Source: PFL35 sp041550515 (GTDB taxonomy: Archaea > Thermoplasmatota > E2 > DHVEG-1). Taken from it: a stretch of 5,079 nt of DNA. The notes under the pieces were generated by a model. It ran no database searches. It was not told where the DNA came from and worked only from the letters and a program-made list of their open reading frames with translations. This document shows, in pieces, positions 1-5,079 of this stretch. A program made the translations under genes and the position numbers. Location: contig JBFEOQ010000085.1 of assembly GCA_041550515.1 (NCBI GenBank), forward strand, positions 1 through 5,079, read 5' to 3'. Numbering within the stretch: position 1 is the stretch's first letter; each line of letters begins with the position of its first letter.

Positions 1-64
1 AAATTAAACATGGTGTAACATTTATAGTATTATAACTTGTTGATAAAGATGATGAAAGATAGTA

Positions 65-361
65 CTAGTAATAACCTATTTCAACACTTGTTACTGTAGT
101 TAGTAATACAGTAAGTAATGCAATGATAACTATTAGAATACCTAGGTATAATCCATAGGTTCCATAATTATCACCTTTTTTCTTTGCAATAAAACCTAGT
201 ATTATTGCTACTATTCCAAAAATTAAACCAATAACCATACCATATAGTCGATTATCAACAAATGAATAAAAAAACAAACCTATAAAATAGAAAATTAAAC
301 CTAAAATTCCAAATATAATAGATGCAATTCCAACAGGAGTTCCTTTATTTCTTTCTTTCAT
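65..361 (-). CDS. Small three-helix membrane protein, DUF4190-like
   Basis: This encodes a 98-aa protein starting MKERNKGTPVGIAS and ending in VEIGYY. Three hydrophobic segments are visible, at about residues 10-32, 38-59 and 68-91. A basic loop (AKKKGDNYG, 59-67) separates the second and third, which suggests that loop is cytoplasmic. The Gly-rich helices (IASIIFGILGLI, GMVIGLIFGIVAIILGFIAKKKG) resemble the DUF4190-type family of short membrane proteins, whose function is unknown; this is a resemblance, not a proven membership. The reading frame stays open to a TTG at 442, but that extension would run through a TATA box at 403-410. The ATG at 361, with a weak GGGT (369-372) 7 nt upstream, is therefore the better start. 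The gene is divergent from the secreted-protein gene at 562, and no functional link to it is evident. Confidence 0.75.
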   Translation of the reverse strand: MKERNKGTPVGIASIIFGILGLIFYFIGLFFYSFVDNRLYGMVIGLIFGIVAIILGFIAKKKGDNYGTYGLYLGILIVIIALLTVLLTTVTSVEIGYY

Positions 362-402
362 AAATACTACCCATCTGCCTAAATAAAGAATCTGTATAGT
401 AT

Positions 403-410
403 TATATAAA
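403..410 (-). promoter_or_regulatory. Archaeal TATA box for the minus-strand membrane protein gene
   Basis: Read on the minus strand this is TTTATATA, a full match to the archaeal TATA consensus. Its centre lies about 45 nt before the ATG at 361. With the usual spacing of about 25 nt from TATA to transcription start, the leader would be about 20 nt long and would include the weak GGGT ribosome-binding site. Confidence 0.6.
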
Positions 411-513
411 ATTGTTTTAAATGTTTGGAAAAAACCAAACAATTTAATCTACAAAATATCTACAAATACAAATTTTATTATTTCGTCTATATGTGACAAT
501 TAATGGCATAGTG

Positions 514-521
514 TTTATATA
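514..521 (+). promoter_or_regulatory. Archaeal TATA box for the secreted protein gene at 562
   Basis: TTTATATA lies with its centre about 44 nt before the ATG at 562. Transcription would start near 543, giving a leader of about 19 nt that contains the strong Shine-Dalgarno site. The box falls inside the 5' extension of the same reading frame (which opens at an ATG at 493). This argues against that earlier start. Confidence 0.6.
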
Positions 522-550
522 CTTGATATTAAATTTAGTTTATAAGAGTT

Positions 551-556
551 GGAGGT
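551..556 (+). promoter_or_regulatory. Ribosome binding site that fixes the start at 562
   Basis: GGAGGT is a perfect match to the archaeal 16S anti-Shine-Dalgarno sequence and sits 5 nt before the ATG at 562. It chooses this start over the in-frame ATG at 493, which would add 23 residues in front of an otherwise normal signal peptide. Confidence 0.8.
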
Positions 557-561
557 ATATT

Positions 562-1212
562 ATGAAGAAAATAATTGGAATATTATTATTTATGATGTTA
601 ATTACCACAACTTTTTCTGCTAAGGTCATAGCTGGTGATGAACAAGACCCTGAAATAGTAGATGAAACAAATGATCTTTTTGGAATATTTACCAGGAATA
701 TTAAAATATTAAATTTTTTCACAAAATTAAATATTTTTAAAATAGTAACTTTTGATTTTATGGATATAACTTCTGCATGGTTCTATGAAAATCCAGATAA
801 ACCAGATTATTTGTATACGGCTATTAAACTTAAAAATCTAGATATTATAAATCAAAGAACTATATATGCAATGCATTGGCAATTTGAAGGAAAAAACTAT
901 GCAGTAGGCACTCATATAATATCCAATGGTGAAATCGTAGGTTTTTTTGCAGGTGAAACTTTTGGTATATTTAATAAAAATAGATATGGTCCATATCATG
1001 ATGCAAATGGTTCATTTGATCTAGAAAATGATATAGTATTTTTTGAAATACAAAAAAACGTTATTGGAGATCCTAAACCTGGAGATGTATTAACTAAAAC
1101 AGATGCATGGACTGGACTTAGATTCATTTTTGAACCATTAACTATTCCGCTTGGTGGAGAAGTTGCTAAAGATTGGGCAGGATATGGTAGAGATTATATT
1201 ATTCAATACTAA
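562..1212 (+). CDS. Secreted protein of unknown function, probable beta-sandwich
   Basis: This is a 216-aa protein. A signal peptide covers roughly residues 1-24 (MKKIIGILLFMMLITTTFSA, with likely cleavage after FSA or VIA). An acidic stretch, DEQDPEIVDET, follows. From about residue 67 the sequence alternates short hydrophobic strands with turns (DITSAWFYE, PDYLYTAIKLKNL, RTIYAMHWQFEGKNYAVGTH, ENDIVFFEIQKNVIGDPKPGD). This pattern is like the DOMON/CBM9-type beta-sandwich, in which an 'IV.F.V.K..IG.P..GD.L' segment forms late strands. The end, AKDWAGYGRDYIIQY, looks like a conserved closing motif that I associate with secreted archaeal proteins of the Thermoplasmata kind; that is from memory. 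No catalytic residues are recognisable. It has its own TATA box and a strong ribosome-binding site, so it is probably a single-gene unit. A ligand-binding surface or soluble protein is possible. The gene call is firm and the fold tentative. Confidence 0.85.
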   Translation: MKKIIGILLFMMLITTTFSAKVIAGDEQDPEIVDETNDLFGIFTRNIKILNFFTKLNIFKIVTFDFMDITSAWFYENPDKPDYLYTAIKLKNLDIINQRTIYAMHWQFEGKNYAVGTHIISNGEIVGFFAGETFGIFNKNRYGPYHDANGSFDLENDIVFFEIQKNVIGDPKPGDVLTKTDAWTGLRFIFEPLTIPLGGEVAKDWAGYGRDYIIQY

Positions 1213-1328
1213 AATAGGTTAATATTATTCTAAAAATTATATATGGAGAAAATGTTAATAAAACATATACCATGGATAAATTTGGATTGACATCTAGTTA
1301 GAAAATCATATTATAGGTCATTGATTTG

Positions 1329-1336
1329 TTTTTTTT
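1329..1336 (+). terminator. Possible T-tract terminator after the 562-1212 gene
   Basis: A run of eight T lies 117 nt beyond the stop codon of the upstream gene. Archaeal RNA polymerase can terminate at such runs without a hairpin. The run continues into TTTATATT, so it may equally be part of the promoter region of the next gene. The rest of the 218-bp gap (1213-1430) is AT-rich and shows no convincing gene or repeat. Confidence 0.3.
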
Positions 1337-1364
1337 ATATTTATCATATAAAATACTAGTAAAG

Positions 1365-1374
1365 CTTAAAAATA
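1365..1374 (+). promoter_or_regulatory. Candidate TATA box for the thioredoxin-like gene
   Basis: CTTAAAAATA is preceded directly by AAAG (1361-1364), which resembles the purine-rich BRE element. Its centre is about 61 nt before the ATG at 1431, giving a leader of about 37 nt. A second candidate, TTTATATT at 1334-1341, would give a leader of about 68 nt. The sequence alone does not decide between them. Confidence 0.35.
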
Positions 1375-1412
1375 AGATAGTACATTGATTATAGTAAAAA
1401 ATTATTAGTATT

Positions 1413-1420
1413 AGGGGGAT
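1413..1420 (+). promoter_or_regulatory. Ribosome binding site for the gene at 1431
   Basis: AGGGGGAT is the only G-rich stretch in this AT-rich leader. It lies 10 nt before the ATG at 1431, slightly further than usual. There is no other credible in-frame start near it, and the resulting protein begins with a normal signal peptide. Confidence 0.55.
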
Positions 1421-1430
1421 TATAAGATAT

Positions 1431-2969
1431 ATGACAAAAAAGGTTTTTAGAAAGGAATTAATTTTTGGAATAACAATATTATTTTTTATAACAATGTTAA
1501 TTCCAGCATTTGAAGCACAATTTAATGAAAATAATAATCCACAGGAAAACAACGTCAGTAATAGCCTGCTTACTCATACTGTTTTAGCAGAACAAGTTAC
1601 AGCTACATGGTGTCCGTATTGCCCGTCAGCAGCTTATTATTTAAATCAAGTATATAATATGGGATATGATTTTCATTATGTTGCACTTGTATGTGATATG
1701 AATACTTATGCAAATAGCAGAAGAGGTGAACTTGGGATTGGTTCATATCCAACAGTATGTTTTGATGGAGGTTATACGAATGTTGTTGGTGGTCAATCAA
1801 GTACAACTAATTATATAAATGCAATAAACACATGTGGCGCTAGAACTGTTGCAAATATTAACATAGATTTAAGTGCAATTTGGTTAGGTGATGGTCAAAT
1901 CGAAGTAAATGCTGCAGTATCTAATAATGGTGCAAGTAGTTATAATGGTCACATTCATGTATATGTAACAGAAAAAACATCAAGATGGAATGATTATGAT
2001 GGCCTTCCATACAAGTATGCAATGATTAATAATTATGCATTAAATGAAATGATTACATTAGGTGGGGGACAAACTCAGATTTATTCAGTTATATGGTCTG
2101 GTTATTCAGATATTACTATGAATAATATTAGAGTTATTGCATCTGTTTTTGATCAATCTACTATGAATGTTGATGAAACAGCAGCCACTGATCCGCAAGA
2201 AGGAGGCGGTGGCGGTGGAGGAGGAGGTGGAGGAGACCTCGATCGTCCTTTTATCTTTATAAATAATCCTTCTGAAAATGAGACGGTTAATAATACAATA
2301 AAAATATCTGGTAGTGCTTATGATTTAAATGGAACTATAAAGTATGTTTTTCTGAAAATAGGTGACAATGAAGATTGGATAGAAGCACAAGGAACAGAAC
2401 ATTGGGAATTAACATGGAATACTACAACCTTTGAAGATGGGATATATTTCATATCTGCTCTTGCCATTAATAACCATGGTATTCAATCAGGTATATCTTA
2501 TAGAAAAGTTAATGTAAAAAATAATGAATCTGAAGAACCTGAACCTGAAAAAATCCCTGATCTTGAATGTGAAGGAGTTTTAAGTTGGACTGATTTAACA
2601 CCAGGTGATATTGCATATGGAAATTTTATTGTAAAAAACATTGGTGACGCAGGTTCATTATTAAATTGGACTGTTTCAGAATATCCTGATTGGGGTACTT
2701 GGTATTTTATACCACCCAATGGTAATAATGTTAAACCTGAAGATGGAATAATTACAATTGAAGTTGAAGTCACTATACCTGATTTACAAGAAACTAATTT
2801 TTCTGGACAGATAAAGATTAAAAATATGGAAAATACAAGTGATTATGAAATAATCGAGGTATCATTAACAACATACAAAGACAAACAAAATACTATTCTA
2901 TCCTTTTTGATAGAAAAGCTCCTTCAGCGTTTTCCTATGCTTGAAAAAATATTAAACCAAATAATATAA
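1431..2969 (+). CDS. Secreted thioredoxin-like protein with Ig-like domains
   Basis: This is a 512-aa protein. The signal peptide has a basic n-region (KKVFRK) and a hydrophobic core (LIFGITILFFITML), with likely cleavage after FEA (residue 29). A thioredoxin-like domain spans about 47-137: the redox motif WCPYCP has Cys61 and Cys64, and SYPT (105-108) supplies the expected cis-proline Pro107. A beta-rich region (138-250) follows, as in Omp28-like thioredoxin-fold proteins. Next come an 11-Gly linker (258-268), an Ig-like domain (272-364; NPSENETVNNTIKISGSA), an acidic Pro/Glu linker, and a beta domain (377-481; LECEGVLSWTDLTPGD, YPDWGTWYFIPP) that I recall from archaeal secreted proteins. 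An amphipathic tail (about 487-512) ends in RFPMLEKILNQII. About nine N-X-S/T sequons fit an exported glycoprotein. Its likely role is extracellular disulfide exchange or reduction; the substrate is unknown. The adjacent cysteine-rich peptidase is a candidate partner by position only. Confidence 0.9.
   Translation: MTKKVFRKELIFGITILFFITMLIPAFEAQFNENNNPQENNVSNSLLTHTVLAEQVTATWCPYCPSAAYYLNQVYNMGYDFHYVALVCDMNTYANSRRGELGIGSYPTVCFDGGYTNVVGGQSSTTNYINAINTCGARTVANINIDLSAIWLGDGQIEVNAAVSNNGASSYNGHIHVYVTEKTSRWNDYDGLPYKYAMINNYALNEMITLGGGQTQIYSVIWSGYSDITMNNIRVIASVFDQSTMNVDETAATDPQEGGGGGGGGGGGDLDRPFIFINNPSENETVNNTIKISGSAYDLNGTIKYVFLKIGDNEDWIEAQGTEHWELTWNTTTFEDGIYFISALAINNHGIQSGISYRKVNVKNNESEEPEPEKIPDLECEGVLSWTDLTPGDIAYGNFIVKNIGDAGSLLNWTVSEYPDWGTWYFIPPNGNNVKPEDGIITIEVEVTIPDLQETNFSGQIKIKNMENTSDYEIIEVSLTTYKDKQNTILSFLIEKLLQRFPMLEKILNQII
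2202..2234 (+). repeat. Polyglycine-coding tract (11 Gly codons)
   Basis: Eleven consecutive glycine codons (mixed GGA, GGC and GGT) encode residues 258-268 of the thioredoxin-like protein. They join its thioredoxin/beta half to the Ig-like half. This is a striking G-rich patch in an AT-rich region. The mixed codons suggest selection for a flexible linker rather than a recent pure-triplet expansion. Confidence 0.9.
2896..2915 (+). repeat. Short inverted repeat near the end of the thioredoxin-like gene
   Basis: TTCTATC (2896-2902) and GATAGAA (2909-2915) form a perfect 7-bp inverted repeat around a 6-nt loop (CTTTTT). It lies inside the coding region, about 50 nt before the stop codon. The stem is AT-rich and may be fortuitous. 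A role in mRNA 3'-end stability is possible but unsupported. Confidence 0.4.
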
Positions 2970-2981
2970 AACTAAAAATCC

Positions 2982-2995
2982 TTTTTTCTTTTTTT
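2982..2995 (+). terminator. T-tract terminator after the thioredoxin-like gene
   Basis: TTTTTTCTTTTTTT begins 12 nt after the stop codon, and further T-rich patches follow at about 3018-3028. This is the usual form of an intrinsic archaeal terminator, which needs no hairpin. It supports separate transcription of the peptidase gene that begins at 3119. Confidence 0.65.
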
Positions 2996-3073
2996 ACATT
3001 TTGTTGTTTATATATTGTTTTTCTTCTTAAAATTGTTATATTTGTTTCATATTAATCAATTATATGATATATA

Positions 3074-3081
3074 TTTAAATA
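3074..3081 (+). promoter_or_regulatory. Archaeal TATA box for the peptidase gene
   Basis: TTTAAATA, within a longer AT stretch (TATATATTTAAATA), is centred about 42 nt before the ATG at 3119. An overlapping alternative, TATATTTA (3070-3077), is centred about 46 nt before it. Transcription would start near 3100, giving a leader of about 17-20 nt, much like the two promoters at 403-410 and 514-521. Confidence 0.5.
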
Positions 3082-3105
3082 TTAGTTCATTCATATGTGA
3101 TAGTT

Positions 3106-3110
3106 GGGAG
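3106..3110 (+). promoter_or_regulatory. Ribosome binding site for the peptidase gene
   Basis: GGGAG lies 8 nt before the ATG at 3119. It is the only purine-rich match to the anti-Shine-Dalgarno sequence in the leader, and it supports this start, which opens a typical signal peptide. Confidence 0.6.
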
Positions 3111-3118
3111 TAAATAAT

Positions 3119-5079
3119 ATGCAAAAAATAATTTGTATTATTATAGGTTTATTTTTAATAACTACTGGTTTAATTGGAGTTAGTCAAAAGATAAAAACCG
3201 ATAATGGGAAAAAGATAATATCATTAGAAAAAAATGATTTTGCTAGTTTAAATTTGCAGGGAAATTGGGTTTATGTTCGTAATTATAATAATTACGCACC
3301 AAACGGTATGCCTGACTTTGATCAGGAACAAGATGAATGGAAAAAAATCATAAATTATATAAATGCAAATGGCCAACTTGATACGACTTCAACTCAGGGT
3401 GATGATTTATTTGTTCAATGTTTACCACCATGTATAGCTCCTGGGGTTAATGCTCATCTTGAAACTACACCCGTAGGTGGTGATAGAGAGAAATTTTATT
3501 TCTGTGGACCGACTGCTGCTGCTGACGTTCTCTGGTGGACCGATTCAAAAGTTGAAAAAAATGGTTATCCAGATGGAAATGCTGATACATGCACCTTGGT
3601 TACAAATTATTCTGGTATTACAGATGATCATCATTTAAATAATGTACGTCCTTTGATTGAGGATATAGCAATTAATTGGACAGGAACAGCGCTTGATTGC
3701 ACTACATCTATTCTAATGATGAGAACTGGTTTGCAAGATTATATTGATAATAAAACTAATTTTCAGTATACCGTGAGTAGCTTTACACCAAGTCAGTTTA
3801 ATATTAATAACTTATGGGATTGGATAAAATGGGGGTATGGAGTTATTTTATTGATTGATTCTGTTGAAGGAGGACACTGGATTGTATTGAATGGAGTAAA
3901 TAAGAATACACATAAAATTCAGATTAGTGATCCTGATCTTGATATACAAAACCCTACATCAGATCATTCACTACATAATGATGCAAGTATCGTTAGTCAT
4001 GATACATATAGTCTGGCGACTGGAACTTTACATATTCAGGATTACATTGGTTTAGGTGCAAATATTACAGCTGCTGTTATCGTAGGACCTACATGGATTA
4101 TTAATCCTAGTTTTCCAATTCCAAATCTTGATATTGGTATTCCACCACAGCCATCAATTGCTAGAGAGCAGATACTGATAAGTAGTGATGCACCAGGGGA
4201 TGTTGAGGCTATCGAAATTCATTATTATCTACCTGATGGTATAGACTATGATGGAGATGCAACAGTTGATGGTACACCTCAAGAACCAGTTATTATTGGA
4301 AACGAGCTGATATGGTATATTGATTTTTTATTTCCACAACAACAAAAAATTATTGAGTTTAACATCATAGCCATAGATCCACAGTTTCAAATACTTAAAA
4401 GATGGGTTAGAGGTTGGGGATTTTGTCCAACAGAAAATTCTCAAGTTTATGGTGATAATGTAGGTGAGTTAAATATTATTGATGACATCTTACCAGAAAT
4501 AGAAAATGTTGAACATCTGCTAGATGTTGTAGAAAAAACTCTAATAATATCATGTGATGTAAGTGATAACTGGATAATCGATCAAGTTAAAACATATATC
4601 TCAGGTCCAAATGGATTTGAAGATTCATATGAATTGGAAAAAATCACAGAAGATACATATGAAGTTCTAATTGATATTTTAGAATGGGAATCAGGATTTT
4701 ATAGTTATTATATTTGGGCAATGGATCTTGGAGGAAATGAAGTTGCAAGCTCTGTATATGATTTTCAAATACCCTCTGAAACACAACTATTAGCAGATGC
4801 AGATGGCCCATATGAAGGAAATATTATGGAAGATATAGAGTTTGATAGCACGGTAACTGGTGGAGTTCCACCATATGAGTATTTATGGGATTATGGAGAT
4901 GGTAATACATCTAGTGGTGATCCTCATCCTACACATAACTATGGAAGTGCTGGTAATTACACAATAATATTAACTGTAACAGATAGTGAAGAAGATACAG
5001 CAAGTGATACTACTTGGACGTATATTAATGCACCACCAAACTCTCCAATTATTGATGGTCCACAGCAAGGCAAAGAAGG
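3119..5079 (+). CDS. Secreted C39-like cysteine peptidase with PKD domain, 3' partial
   Basis: The frame is open to the window end (653 full codons plus two bases). A signal peptide (about 1-22) starts MQKIICIIIGLFLITTGLIG. The catalytic domain (about 60-325) resembles papain-fold C39-like peptidases: nucleophile Cys129 in FYFCGPTAAADVLWW, His253 in GGHWIVLNGVN, and Asp271 in IQISDPDLD. The His-to-Asp spacing matches C39_2-type enzymes. GMPDFDQEQDEW (63-74) may hold the oxyanion glutamine, although an insert with Cys101 and Cys105 separates it from Cys129. LHND and VSHDTY (285-297) look like further family motifs. After this come a beta region (about 340-437), an Ig/Fn3-like domain (about 455-551, ending YSYYIWAMDLGGNEV), a PKD domain (about 557-637; WDYGDGN, then NYGSAGNYTIILTVTD), and the start of another repeat (NSPIIDGPQQGKEG). 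Six sequons fit export. It probably cleaves extracellular peptides or proteins; its substrate and C-terminal anchor are not visible. A transglutaminase-like or inactive member is the alternative. Confidence 0.88.
   Translation, partial: MQKIICIIIGLFLITTGLIGVSQKIKTDNGKKIISLEKNDFASLNLQGNWVYVRNYNNYAPNGMPDFDQEQDEWKKIINYINANGQLDTTSTQGDDLFVQCLPPCIAPGVNAHLETTPVGGDREKFYFCGPTAAADVLWWTDSKVEKNGYPDGNADTCTLVTNYSGITDDHHLNNVRPLIEDIAINWTGTALDCTTSILMMRTGLQDYIDNKTNFQYTVSSFTPSQFNINNLWDWIKWGYGVILLIDSVEGGHWIVLNGVNKNTHKIQISDPDLDIQNPTSDHSLHNDASIVSHDTYSLATGTLHIQDYIGLGANITAAVIVGPTWIINPSFPIPNLDIGIPPQPSIAREQILISSDAPGDVEAIEIHYYLPDGIDYDGDATVDGTPQEPVIIGNELIWYIDFLFPQQQKIIEFNIIAIDPQFQILKRWVRGWGFCPTENSQVYGDNVGELNIIDDILPEIENVEHLLDVVEKTLIISCDVSDNWIIDQVKTYISGPNGFEDSYELEKITEDTYEVLIDILEWESGFYSYYIWAMDLGGNEVASSVYDFQIPSETQLLADADGPYEGNIMEDIEFDSTVTGGVPPYEYLWDYGDGNTSSGDPHPTHNYGSAGNYTIILTVTDSEEDTASDTTWTYINAPPNSPIIDGPQQGKE

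Noticed and set aside
1..11. Minus-strand ATG at 11 running off the left edge
   Set aside because: Only three codons are visible, there is no ribosome-binding site, and the nearest TATA-like sequence is too close to the ATG. It cannot be supported.
91..114. Perfect 8-bp inverted repeat TTACTGTA...TACAGTAA with an 8-nt loop
   Set aside because: It lies wholly inside the coding end of the small membrane protein, is AT-rich, and has no T-run suited to termination on the minus strand. It is probably chance plus coding constraint.
1252..1266. Small inverted repeat ATGTT-AATAA-AACAT in the 1213-1430 gap
   Set aside because: It is only five base pairs, nearly all AT, and has no adjoining T-run. 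It is too weak to call a terminator or operator.
1243..1290. 15-codon open frame starting ATG GAG AAA ATG in the gap after the secreted protein gene
   Set aside because: There is no ribosome-binding site, no TATA box at a suitable distance and no recognisable peptide feature. Such short frames are expected by chance.
1298..1552. Antisense open frame of 84 codons across the start of the thioredoxin-like gene
   Set aside because: It overlaps the signal peptide and promoter of a well-supported gene. Its hydrophobic translation is a by-product of AT-rich antisense reading, and no promoter or ribosome-binding site is seen.
2498..2773. Antisense open frame of 91 codons opposite the second beta domain of the thioredoxin-like gene
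   Set aside because: The plus-strand translation is a coherent, recognisable domain. The antisense product has no domain, signal or start signal of its own.
489..3100. The 8-mer ATATGTGA occurs upstream of both the 562 gene (489-496) and the peptidase gene (3093-3100)
   Set aside because: It lies upstream of the TATA box in one case and downstream of it in the other, so it is not positioned like a shared operator. An AT-rich 8-mer can recur by chance.

Overview
This AT-rich window most likely comes from an uncultured archaeon, probably of the Thermoplasmatota (Marine Benthic Group D-like lineages). The reasons are textbook archaeal TATA boxes (TTTATATA) about 42-46 nt before start codons, T-tract 3' ends, heavy ATA and AGA codon use, and secreted proteins built from PKD, Ig-like and 'LSWTD...DWGTW' beta domains. 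I know this protein style mainly from that group. The assignment is inference from style, not from a marker gene.

Layout: a small three-helix membrane protein lies on the minus strand (65-361). A 200-bp divergent intergenic region with one TATA box for each direction follows. Three plus-strand genes come next, each encoding a protein with an N-terminal signal peptide: a 216-aa secreted protein of unknown function, predicted to be a beta-sandwich (562-1212); a 512-aa thioredoxin-like protein with a WCPYC site, an 11-glycine linker, two Ig-like/beta domains and an amphipathic C-terminal tail (1431-2969); and a large secreted C39-like cysteine peptidase with Ig-like and PKD modules that runs off the right edge (3119-5079). 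That last gene is complete at its 5' end, and 653 full codons plus part of another are visible.

The gaps between genes (218 and 149 bp) contain T-runs and candidate TATA boxes. The three secreted-protein genes therefore look like separate short transcription units rather than one operon. Taken together, the window reads as a cluster for the cell surface or extracellular space. The thioredoxin-like protein could form or exchange disulfides in cysteine-bearing exported proteins, and the peptidase beside it has four cysteines in its catalytic half besides the nucleophile. That link is a hypothesis from adjacency only.

I see no RNA genes, CRISPR array, insertion sequence, phage gene or attachment site. 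The features of most interest are the unusual arrangement of the peptidase active site and the modular thioredoxin-like protein with its helical tail.
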